This document shows positions 27,197 to 34,993 of a DNA stretch of 64,000 nucleotides, piece by piece. A program made the translations under genes and the position numbers. The first letter of the stretch is position 1. Each line of letters opens with the position of its first letter. The stretch is from Bacteroides neonati (lineage in GTDB: Bacteria; Bacteroidota; Bacteroidia; Bacteroidales; Bacteroidaceae). The notes under the pieces are model-generated. The model had not been told where the DNA came from and ran no database searches. It was given only the letters and a program-made list of their open reading frames with translations. The stretch spans positions 1,412,732 to 1,476,731 of the forward strand of contig NZ_HG726020.1 of NCBI RefSeq assembly GCF_000499785.1, in the 5' to 3' direction.

Positions 27197-29413
27197 TTAC
27201 TTCTGAAGCTTCAGACTCAACGAGTTCAGTACTACCGAAACACTCGAAAAGGCCATGGCCGCACTGGCAAGCATCGGATTGAGCAACAGTCCATTGAATG
27301 GAAACAAGATGCCGGCTGCAATCGGAATACCGATGAGGTTATAAATAAAGGCCCAAAAGAGGTTCTGATGAATCAGCCGAACCGTTTGTTTAGACAGCTC
27401 GAAGGCACGGGGAAGCAAAAGCAGATCCGAGGTCATCAGCGTAACCATCGCCACATCCATCGCAATATCGGTTCCCTTGCCCATGGCCACACTCACATTG
27501 GCAAGTGCCAACGCTTGCGAGTCATTGATACCATCGCCTACCATTGCCACAACCTTACCTTGCAATTGCAGTTCGCGCACAAACTCTTGCTTGTCGTCGG
27601 GCAATGCATCGGCAACAAACCTATCGATATTCAATTTGCCTGCTACAGCTTGTGCCGTGCGGTGCCCATCACCGGTTAGCATACAGATATCAATGCCCAA
27701 TCTTCTCAACTCCTTCACGGCTTCGATCGAAGTGGGTTTAATTTGATCGGCAACAGCAATAATGGCGAGCAGCTCGCTACCACAACCAAAATAGATAATA
27801 CCGTTTCCTTCGGATTCGTAATGAACCAACGCACTGCTCATCACATCGGTAAGTGATGCATTGTAATCTTTGAGTAGTTTATGACTACCCACCCAGTACA
27901 TTTTGCCCTGATAGGACACCTGCACCCCTTTTCCGGTGATGCTTTCGAATGAATCCAGCGATACGGGAGTTACTTTCTGCTCGTCCTGCAAGCTCTGTAC
28001 AATAGCACCTGCCAGCGGATGTTCCGACTTTAATTCGGCAGCCAGCAGCACAGAGGTATAATGCACCTCCTGCGCTCCTGCCCATAACCAACCGGCTACG
28101 GCGGGCTTGCCTTCAGTAAGCGTGCCTGTTTTATCGAGCACCACTACGTTGACTTTGCGCATCTGCTCCAAAGCCACAGCGTCTTTGATAAGTATATGCT
28201 GACTGGCAGCCTTGCCGATACCGACCATTAAAGCCGTAGGCGTGGCAAGTCCGAGTGCACACGGACAGGCAATAACCAACACCGAAATAGCCGAGAGCAT
28301 GGCGTGCGAGAAATAGTTCGCACCACCGATCACCATCCACAAAACGAAGGTAAGAATGGATATGCCCAGCACAACGGGTACAAATACGTTAGTCACCTTA
28401 TCGACAATGCGCTGCACGGGGGCTTTGCTGCCTTGTGCCTCTTGCACCATACGGATGATGCGAGCCAATACCGTTTCGGCACCTACCTGTGAGGCGCGGA
28501 TGATAAACGAGCCACGCTGATTGATCGTTCCTGCCAGTACCTTATCTCCCTGCTTCTTTTCCACCGGAATGGGCTCACCGCTAATCATACTTTCGTCGAC
28601 AAAGGAGTCGCCCTCGGCCAGCGAACCATCGACCGGAATCTGCTCGCCCGGACGTACTACCACCAGATCGTCGACCTGCAACTGATCGATCAGTATCTCC
28701 TCTTCGATGCCGTTGCGAACCACACGGGCTATCTTAGGCTGAAGCCCCATCAGTTTCTTAATGGCAGCCGAGGTATTGCCTTTGGCACGCTCTTCGAGCA
28801 GCTTGCCCGTGAGTACAAAAGCGATAATGACAACGGCAGCTTCGTAATACACATGGGGTTCGAGACCACGGTCGTACCAGAACGAGGGGTAAAAGGTGTT
28901 GAACACACTAAACAAGAAGGCGATAGAGGTACTCAGGGCTACGAGCGTATCCATACTGCTGCGTCCCAACCGTGCCTGTTTCCAAGCTCCTTCGTAGAAG
29001 GAACCGCCAAAAAGAATCATCACGGGCAATGCCAGCAGCATCTGCATCTCGCTCGAGTAAGGGATGCCCATAAACACCATCGAGAGCAAAAGCATAGGCA
29101 CGGAAAAGATCCATGCACCGATCACTTGCGCTCTGAGGTGACGATAATGCTTCTGTTGCGCCTCTTCGAGATGTTCTTCTTTGAGAGCCTCTTCTTCAAT
29201 AATAAGATCGTATCCACCCGACAGAACGGCGGCTTTTATTTCTCCTGCAACCAGCTTGTCGGCTTCGTAAGTCACGCTAAGCGTATTGGTGGCAAAGTTA
29301 ACCGAAGCATCAATAACACCCGGCAGCTGTTTTACTATCTTCTCAATATTATTAGCACATCCGGCACAATGCATCTTCAACACCGGGAAAGCTTGTTTTG
29401 AAATATTACTCAT
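27197..29413 (-). CDS. copA: Copper-exporting P1B-type ATPase CopA
   Basis: A 738-residue heavy-metal P-type ATPase that exports Cu+ from the cytoplasm. One N-terminal HMA domain (about residues 8-70) has the metal site [10 protein letters not shown]. The transmembrane metal site is [10 protein letters not shown], the phosphorylated Asp is in DKTGTLTEG, and the nucleotide region has [11 protein letters not shown] and [11 protein letters not shown]. The CPC motif plus the HMA domain point to Cu+ (or Ag+). Start 29413 is preferred to 29494, which would add a segment not seen in the family. It is the last gene of the metal operon. Confidence 0.96.
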   Translation of the reverse strand: MSNISKQAFPVLKMHCAGCANNIEKIVKQLPGVIDASVNFATNTLSVTYEADKLVAGEIKAAVLSGGYDLIIEEEALKEEHLEEAQQKHYRHLRAQVIGAWIFSVPMLLLSMVFMGIPYSSEMQMLLALPVMILFGGSFYEGAWKQARLGRSSMDTLVALSTSIAFLFSVFNTFYPSFWYDRGLEPHVYYEAAVVIIAFVLTGKLLEERAKGNTSAAIKKLMGLQPKIARVVRNGIEEEILIDQLQVDDLVVVRPGEQIPVDGSLAEGDSFVDESMISGEPIPVEKKQGDKVLAGTINQRGSFIIRASQVGAETVLARIIRMVQEAQGSKAPVQRIVDKVTNVFVPVVLGISILTFVLWMVIGGANYFSHAMLSAISVLVIACPCALGLATPTALMVGIGKAASQHILIKDAVALEQMRKVNVVVLDKTGTLTEGKPAVAGWLWAGAQEVHYTSVLLAAELKSEHPLAGAIVQSLQDEQKVTPVSLDSFESITGKGVQVSYQGKMYWVGSHKLLKDYNASLTDVMSSALVHYESEGNGIIYFGCGSELLAIIAVADQIKPTSIEAVKELRRLGIDICMLTGDGHRTAQAVAGKLNIDRFVADALPDDKQEFVRELQLQGKVVAMVGDGINDSQALALANVSVAMGKGTDIAMDVAMVTLMTSDLLLLPRAFELSKQTVRLIHQNLFWAFIYNLIGIPIAAGILFPFNGLLLNPMLASAAMAFSSVSVVLNSLSLKLQK

Positions 29414-29518
29414 ATTATTACTTATTCGTTCGTTTAATAAACTGAAAACAACAAAGCCATATAGAAAGTTCGCAGATGATACCGAGGTATTCATCTGCGA
29501 ACAATTGGGGTGAAGTTT

Positions 29519-29833
29519 CTATTTTTTTACTTCGGTTGTTTTTTCATCTTTCACTACGACGGCCTCGTATTTAAACTTCTTGAAACCTTTCTGTAACTTC
29601 TTTACATCGGTTTTACCGGCGTCATAGGTAATCGTTACTGTTTGCGACTTCACATCGGTCGTAAAGTCTTTCAGCCCCTTTTCGTACTTGATATTATTCT
29701 TTACCTTGCGCTCACAGTTCGGACACTCCATCTGCTCTACCTTAAACACAACGGTACGGAAATCTTTCGCCATGACAGCAGTAACACTCAACAATGCTAC
29801 GACAAGTGTAGCCAATACTTTTTTAGCTTTCAT
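29519..29833 (-). CDS. Secreted heavy-metal-associated (HMA) protein
   Basis: A 104-residue protein with a signal peptide (ending at AVMAK) and one HMA domain (about residues 25-90) carrying MECPNCERKV, a CxxC copper site, with the usual beta-strand segment VTITYDAGKTDVKKL. It is probably a periplasmic metal chaperone for the receptor and ATPase encoded on either side. The spacing to the TonB receptor is 24 bases and to copA about 100. Confidence 0.9.
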   Translation of the reverse strand: MKAKKVLATLVVALLSVTAVMAKDFRTVVFKVEQMECPNCERKVKNNIKYEKGLKDFTTDVKSQTVTITYDAGKTDVKKLQKGFKKFKYEAVVVKDEKTTEVKK

Positions 29834-29857
29834 AATAGTTTATTATATAATTAGTAA

Positions 29858-32080
29858 TTAGAGTCTGGGTAAATTGACACGCACACCGATGTATCCTTTA
29901 ACTCCGTGTACCGGCCCCCATATCATGGTCGAGTCGAAGTTTGGCCCCCAAGGGTTGGCGGCATCTACAATCGGGTTTTTCTGCTTGAAGTTGGTCAGGT
30001 TCTCGCCTCCTACATAGATAGACCAGTTGCGGAAATAACGGGTAACCTGTGCGTTCACCTGCTCGAAAGCTCCGTATCGGGCTTCCCAAGAGGGGGCATC
30101 GTTGGCCAACAGATACGCGGCAGGCATTCGTCCGCCACCGTTGAGTTGCAGGGTGGCATCAAACTGCCAAAGCCCAAGTGCCGTTTGATACGAGGCGGTA
30201 AGCAATCCTTTGTATTTGCTCGTAAGCGGTTTTTCGAGCAACTGCCCTCCATAAGTGGTCTTGGCATCGGTCATACGATAGGCAGCCGTAAGGGTAAAGC
30301 CGGTAAAGAACGGATAGGATGCTTCGACCTGAAACACCTTCGAGTAAGAACGTCCGTCGAGATTGCCGAAAGAGACTTCGTGCGGGTTCGAATCCATGTC
30401 GATGACTACCTGATGAAGAAAGTCGGTGTAATAGAACTCGGCATTCACATTGAGCGTCTTGCCAAACAATGGTAGGTAGGTCGATACGCTCGCACCGTAG
30501 TTCCAAGCCTCTTCCTGCTCCAGGTTATCCGCAATGAGGATATTGCGACTACTGGCCATGAGGTAATTGTTCTCGGCCAATACATGATTGGTGCGGTAAC
30601 CCTTACCTGCCGACAAGCGGAAGTTGACGTACTCGTTGGGGGCATACTTGAGGTGGGTACGTGGTGTGACGAAGAATCCGTAGCGGCTGCTATGATCGCC
30701 ACGCAGTCCGGCCATGAAGGTGAGCTTATCGTTCCAGTTCAAGGTGTACTGTGCATAAACACCACCTACCGACTCACGTTCAAAATTCTTCACCCGACCG
30801 TCGGCTACCTGGTTGGTAAGTCGGTAACGCTGATCGAATCCGTCGAAGTTATAGCTCACTCCTGCCGAAAGGCTGTGCATACGGGTCAGTTCGGTTTCGA
30901 ACATCAACGAAGCATACGCATTCTGCTGGTCTACATCATAGAGCTTGTGCCCATAGGCGGCATCTTGATTGTGAAGAGTTCCGGAGAGAATCAAAGCCAG
31001 ATTGGTATTCTTCTCCTTATCAAATATAAAAGCGTTCTTGGCAAAGGCCTCGTAGCGGTCGGTACGAATATCGACCTCGTAAAGTTCTTTCTGCTCCATG
31101 CCCGACATACCGTGGTGGGTCTGCCCGCCGCGACGGTCTTCGCTCAAGGCTTTGATACCGCCAATGAATACATAACCATCACTCATATACGTCCAACGGT
31201 TGAACAGGTGATACTGCTCCACACGAGGGATATCCACAAAGCCGTCGCCGTTGCCGTCGTGTGCTTTCGTTTCGTTTTCGTAATGTGCCAACAGCATCGT
31301 GCTCCATTTGTCCGACAGCTTTATAGAGGCATCGGCATTGGCTTCGTAGCGATTGGTGGTGCTGGCAAAGAGGTTGGCCGATACCCAATCGGCCTCTTCG
31401 GCATTGGGTTTCTTAAACTCAACATTGATCTGTCCGGTCAATGCTTCGTAACCGTTTTTGACCGACGAAGTACCTTTGCTTACCTGTATGCTCTGCATCC
31501 ATGGCCCCGGCACATAACCCAGCCCATAGGGTGCGGCAGCTCCGCGAAAGTTCGGAATGTTCTCGGTAAGCATCTGCACATAGGTTCCCGAAAGCCCCAA
31601 TAGCTTAATCTGTTTGGCTCCGGTCGATGCATCCGAATAGCTGACGTCGACCGACGGATTGGTAGTAAAACTCTCGCCCAGGTTGCAACAGGCGGCACGG
31701 CAAAGTTCTTCGCCGCTTATCATATCTTCGTTCAATACACTGCTACGCAACTTCATCGTCCCCATCTTGCGGCTCACCACACTGACCTCGGCCAGTTGAA
31801 GCCCCTCGCGCAACACAATGGCGAGGTTGTTTTGCTGCTTACCAACCTTGATCGTATCGTTTTCGAAACCGATGAAGCTAACCACCAGCTTGCGTTCTTT
31901 GTCTTGCCGGGAGATGCTGAACGTTCCATCGGGTTGGGTGGTCACTCCGCCGGTACTGTTCATCCAGAAGATATTGGCACCGGGAATGGGTTCACCGCCG
32001 CTATCCTTGACTGTACCGTTGATTTGTGCCTGCAATGTAATGCTTGTAAATAGTAGTATAAAGGTGTATAATTGTTTCAT
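29858..32080 (-). CDS. TonB-dependent receptor of the metal operon
   Basis: A 740-residue outer-membrane receptor with a signal peptide (ending LQAQ), a carboxypeptidase-regulatory-like domain (about residues 19-95), a TonB box around LAEVSVVSRK, a plug domain and a barrel. The plug contains EELCRAACCNLGESF, a cluster of three Cys that is unusual for TonB receptors and could bind metal or form disulphides. Its position between the HYC_CC_PP gene and the HMA gene suggests traffic of copper or a copper chelate across the outer membrane. It is not a SusC: no SusD partner is present. Confidence 0.9.
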   Translation of the reverse strand: MKQLYTFILLFTSITLQAQINGTVKDSGGEPIPGANIFWMNSTGGVTTQPDGTFSISRQDKERKLVVSFIGFENDTIKVGKQQNNLAIVLREGLQLAEVSVVSRKMGTMKLRSSVLNEDMISGEELCRAACCNLGESFTTNPSVDVSYSDASTGAKQIKLLGLSGTYVQMLTENIPNFRGAAAPYGLGYVPGPWMQSIQVSKGTSSVKNGYEALTGQINVEFKKPNAEEADWVSANLFASTTNRYEANADASIKLSDKWSTMLLAHYENETKAHDGNGDGFVDIPRVEQYHLFNRWTYMSDGYVFIGGIKALSEDRRGGQTHHGMSGMEQKELYEVDIRTDRYEAFAKNAFIFDKEKNTNLALILSGTLHNQDAAYGHKLYDVDQQNAYASLMFETELTRMHSLSAGVSYNFDGFDQRYRLTNQVADGRVKNFERESVGGVYAQYTLNWNDKLTFMAGLRGDHSSRYGFFVTPRTHLKYAPNEYVNFRLSAGKGYRTNHVLAENNYLMASSRNILIADNLEQEEAWNYGASVSTYLPLFGKTLNVNAEFYYTDFLHQVVIDMDSNPHEVSFGNLDGRSYSKVFQVEASYPFFTGFTLTAAYRMTDAKTTYGGQLLEKPLTSKYKGLLTASYQTALGLWQFDATLQLNGGGRMPAAYLLANDAPSWEARYGAFEQVNAQVTRYFRNWSIYVGGENLTNFKQKNPIVDAANPWGPNFDSTMIWGPVHGVKGYIGVRVNLPRL

Positions 32081-32232
32081 AAAATCTGCTTAATAATAGA
32101 CTGTACATAGAATCTCCCTCCTCTTCTACCGGGAAGATAGAAAGGGAAGAGAACAGAAAAGAGCGAACCATTGCTCCGAAGAGGCAATAGATCGTCGCAT
32201 TCTTACTGCATTCGTAGAATGAAAGCAGACGT

Positions 32233-32643
32233 CTAAATCAAAAAGGTAGCATAGAGAGCCAAAGAACTGTTTACGCTCTTCGGAGGAGACGGATCGGGAT
32301 ACGAAAGAACCTTCTCTTTTTCATAAGTAAGAAAAGGTAACAAGATAGAAGAATCGAGGTAGAACACCGGTACGGAAACCGCACTCAACAGCTCTTCAAA
32401 AGAGTGACTTACCAGATCGACTTTATGAATCGAAACCCAGCAACCTTCGTCATCGCATGAGGAAGACCCGTGTTCATCGCTTTTATGGCAATCGGGCTTA
32501 TCGCAACAATGGCAAATAGAATCGCAACAGGTTTTTCCCGTTTGGCATTGATTACAACAATAGTGTATAATCGAAACACCCGCTCCTGTATATATAATAA
32601 GGAGCGAAAGCAAGCAGGCCAATATGTAGCGGAGTCTCTTCAT
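32233..32643 (-). CDS. HYC_CC_PP-family Cys-rich membrane-anchored protein
   Basis: A 136-residue protein with one N-terminal hydrophobic helix (ILACLLSLLIIYTG) and the sequence HYCCNQCQTGKTCCDSICHCC, then PDPSPPKS near the C-terminus. This is the pattern of the Bacteroidetes HYC_CC_PP family: His-Tyr-Cys, then two Cys, then Pro-Pro. The tail CHKSDEHGSSSCDDEGCW adds further potential ligands. The family is regularly encoded beside TonB receptors. The Cys/His density suggests metal binding. It is the first gene of the operon, and its start at 32643 follows a good promoter closely. Confidence 0.8.
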   Translation of the reverse strand: MKRLRYILACLLSLLIIYTGAGVSIIHYCCNQCQTGKTCCDSICHCCDKPDCHKSDEHGSSSCDDEGCWVSIHKVDLVSHSFEELLSAVSVPVFYLDSSILLPFLTYEKEKVLSYPDPSPPKSVNSSLALYATFLI

Positions 32644-32655
32644 AATTCGATGCCA

Positions 32656-32663
32656 CAAAGATA
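32656..32663 (-). promoter_or_regulatory. Promoter -7 box of the metal operon
   Basis: TATCTTTG on the minus strand, perfect TAnnTTTG, only 12 bases before the HYC_CC_PP start codon. Confidence 0.65.
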
Positions 32664-32729
32664 GAAAAATTTAACCACTCCCCCCAACTTATTTTTCTTT
32701 ATTTATTCGTCGGATTCATTTATAAGTTT

Positions 32730-32737
32730 TATATTTG
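32730..32737 (+). promoter_or_regulatory. Promoter -7 box of the RsiV-like gene
   Basis: TATATTTG, perfect TAnnTTTG, 48 bases before the ATG at 32786. Divergent from the metal-operon promoter. Confidence 0.65.
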
Positions 32738-32785
32738 TCGGTAAGGAAACACCTAACAAATATAGAAATTAAAGAAAAAGACCCA

Positions 32786-33637
32786 ATGAAAAAACAATAT
32801 GTCAGTCTACTTGCCGTTATACTTTCGGTAAGTGGTTTTTTATTTTCTTGCGGTGACAAGATGAACAAAAACACCGGCAATTTAAAGTTCGACAGTATTC
32901 GTGTTAATGAAACGGCACACCTCTTTGGCGACACGTCAAAGCCTGCTTGTAATCTGGTGATTAGTTTTACCTATCCCGTCAAATCATCTGATGCCATGCT
33001 CAAAGATAGTTTGAATACGTACTTCCTATCGGCCTGTTTCGGAGACAAATACATGGGTATGACTCCCGAAGAGGCGGTTAAAGATTATACGCAGACATAT
33101 ATCAATGATTATCGCCGCGACCTCGAACCGATGTATACCGAAGACGAGAAGAACAAAGAGAACGGCGGCTCCATCGGCGCTTGGTATTCGTACTACAAAA
33201 CCATCAAGAGCAACGTACAGTTTTACGAGAAAAATCTGCTCGTGTATCACATCTATTACGATGAGTTCACCGGTGGTGCACACGGAATTTATTCGAATAC
33301 CTTCCTGAATATGGATCTGAACACGATGCGTCCGCTCCGTCTGAGCGACCTCTTCGTTGAAGAGTATCAAGAAGCGCTCACCGACCTTATCTGGAACCAA
33401 CTGATGGCAGCCAACAAGGTAACTACCCACGAGGAACTCGAAGACCTTGGTTACGGATCGACCGGAGAGATTGCCCCTACCGAGAACTTCTTCCTGAACA
33501 AAGAGGGAATCACCTTCTATTATAATGTGTACGACATCACCCCGTATGCCATGGGCCCGGTCGAGGTGCACATCCCGTTCGATATGATGGCACACCTGGT
33601 AGGCAGCAGCCCCATTATCGGAGAACTCAAAAACTAA
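32786..33637 (+). CDS. RsiV-like (DUF3298/DUF4163) lipoprotein
   Basis: A 283-residue predicted lipoprotein (lipobox FSC at about residue 22). The body resembles the DUF3298/DUF4163 module found in the RsiV anti-sigma factor: ISFTYPVKSSDAMLKDSLN, then FTGGAHGIYSNTFLNMDL, where GGAHG is the family signature, then LRLSDLF and a C-terminal part with FYYNVYDITPYAMGPVEVHIPF. RsiV binds lysozyme, but most Bacteroidales members lack the anti-sigma part, as here, so their role is unknown. rsmG follows 40 bases later. Confidence 0.87.
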   Translation: MKKQYVSLLAVILSVSGFLFSCGDKMNKNTGNLKFDSIRVNETAHLFGDTSKPACNLVISFTYPVKSSDAMLKDSLNTYFLSACFGDKYMGMTPEEAVKDYTQTYINDYRRDLEPMYTEDEKNKENGGSIGAWYSYYKTIKSNVQFYEKNLLVYHIYYDEFTGGAHGIYSNTFLNMDLNTMRPLRLSDLFVEEYQEALTDLIWNQLMAANKVTTHEELEDLGYGSTGEIAPTENFFLNKEGITFYYNVYDITPYAMGPVEVHIPFDMMAHLVGSSPIIGELKN

Positions 33638-33677
33638 CCCATTCACTTATATATCATATAATTCGTAATTCAACTCA

Positions 33678-34301
33678 ATGGAAATCATCCTGAAATACTT
33701 TCCGGACCTGACCGAAACGCAGCGTCAACAATTTGCCGCACTCTACGATCTGTACACGGACTGGAATGCCAAAATAAACGTCATCTCACGCAAAGACATC
33801 GAAAACCTCTATACACACCATGTGCTGCACTCCTTGGGTATTGCCCGGATGATTCAGTTCCGTCCCGGAACCAGCATTATGGACTTGGGTACGGGAGGTG
33901 GGTTTCCCGGTATTCCGCTGGCTATTCTCTTTCCCGAGGTGAAATTCCATCTGGTCGACAGCATTGGCAAGAAGGTACGAGTGGCACAAGAGGTGGCCAA
34001 TGCCATCGGGCTGACCAACGTGACCTTTCGCCACGCACGTGCCGAAGAGGAGAAACAATTGTTCGACTTTGTCGTAAGCCGTGCCGTAATGCCACTGTCG
34101 GATCTGATTAAAATCATTAAAAAAAACATATCGCCCCGGGGAATCAACGCACTGCCCAACGGTCTTATCTGCCTCAAAGGAGGCGAGTTGGAGCACGAAG
34201 CGATGCCCTTTAAGCACAAAACCACCATGCACAGCCTCGGTGAAGAGTTCTCCGAAGAGTTCTTCGAAACCAAGAAGGTCGTGTATGTAAGCCTACCCTA
34301 A
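33678..34301 (+). CDS. rsmG: 16S rRNA (guanine527-N7)-methyltransferase RsmG
   Basis: A 207-residue SAM-dependent methyltransferase (formerly GidB). N-terminal YTDWNAKINVISRKD is characteristic; the SAM-binding loop is MDLGTGGGFPGIPLAI; later RHARAEE and VVSRAVMPL match the family. It methylates G527 in 16S rRNA. The length is typical. It is followed by a metallo-hydrolase gene 17 bases on. Confidence 0.96.
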   Translation: MEIILKYFPDLTETQRQQFAALYDLYTDWNAKINVISRKDIENLYTHHVLHSLGIARMIQFRPGTSIMDLGTGGGFPGIPLAILFPEVKFHLVDSIGKKVRVAQEVANAIGLTNVTFRHARAEEEKQLFDFVVSRAVMPLSDLIKIIKKNISPRGINALPNGLICLKGGELEHEAMPFKHKTTMHSLGEEFSEEFFETKKVVYVSLP

Positions 34302-34318
34302 TAATCATTTAAAAACGT

Positions 34319-34957
34319 ATGAAGATAAAGAGATTTGAATTTAATATGTTTCCCGTAAACTGTTACGTATTATGGGACGACACCAAAGAGGCAGTGGTTA
34401 TCGATCCGGGCTGCTTTTACGATGAAGAGAAGCAAACACTGAAAAACTTCATTATAACCAATGGACTAACGGTGAAGCATCTGCTCAATACGCACCTGCA
34501 CCTGGATCATATTTTCGGAAACCCGTTCATGCTGCAAGAGTTCGGCTTATCAGCCGAAGCCAGTCAGGCAGATGAGTACTGGCTCGAGAGTGCACCCAAA
34601 CAGAGCCGGATGTTCGGCTTCCAGTTGAAAGAAACACCCGTGCCGTTGGGCAAGTACCTGCACGATGGCGACATCATCACCTTCGGAAATACTTCGCTCG
34701 AGGCCATTCATGTGCCGGGACACTCGCCGGGGAGTTTGGTGTACTATTCGGCGGCAGACCACTGTATGTTCTCGGGCGACGTGCTGTTTCAAGGAAGCAT
34801 TGGCAGAGCCGATCTGACAGGAGGCAATTTCGACGAGCTGAAAGAGCACATTTGCAGTCGCTTGTTCACCTTGCCCAACGAAACAATCGTGTACCCGGGA
34901 CATGGTGCTCCCACCACCATCGGCATGGAGAAAGCCGAAAACCCATTCTTCAGATAA
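34319..34957 (+). CDS. Metallo-beta-lactamase-fold hydrolase (glyoxalase II-like)
   Basis: A 212-residue MBL-fold protein. Zinc ligands are visible in NTHLHLDHIFGNPF (HxHxDH), in VPGHSPGSLVYY and in VYPGHGAPTTIGMEKAENPFF; the last is typical of glyoxalase II-like hydrolases. The exact thioester or other substrate is unknown. It lies between rsmG and gcvP, 36 bases before the latter. Confidence 0.91.
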   Translation: MKIKRFEFNMFPVNCYVLWDDTKEAVVIDPGCFYDEEKQTLKNFIITNGLTVKHLLNTHLHLDHIFGNPFMLQEFGLSAEASQADEYWLESAPKQSRMFGFQLKETPVPLGKYLHDGDIITFGNTSLEAIHVPGHSPGSLVYYSAADHCMFSGDVLFQGSIGRADLTGGNFDELKEHICSRLFTLPNETIVYPGHGAPTTIGMEKAENPFFR

Positions 34958-34993
34958 ACTTTGCAACCGCCAACGAACAAAAACACTAATGAT

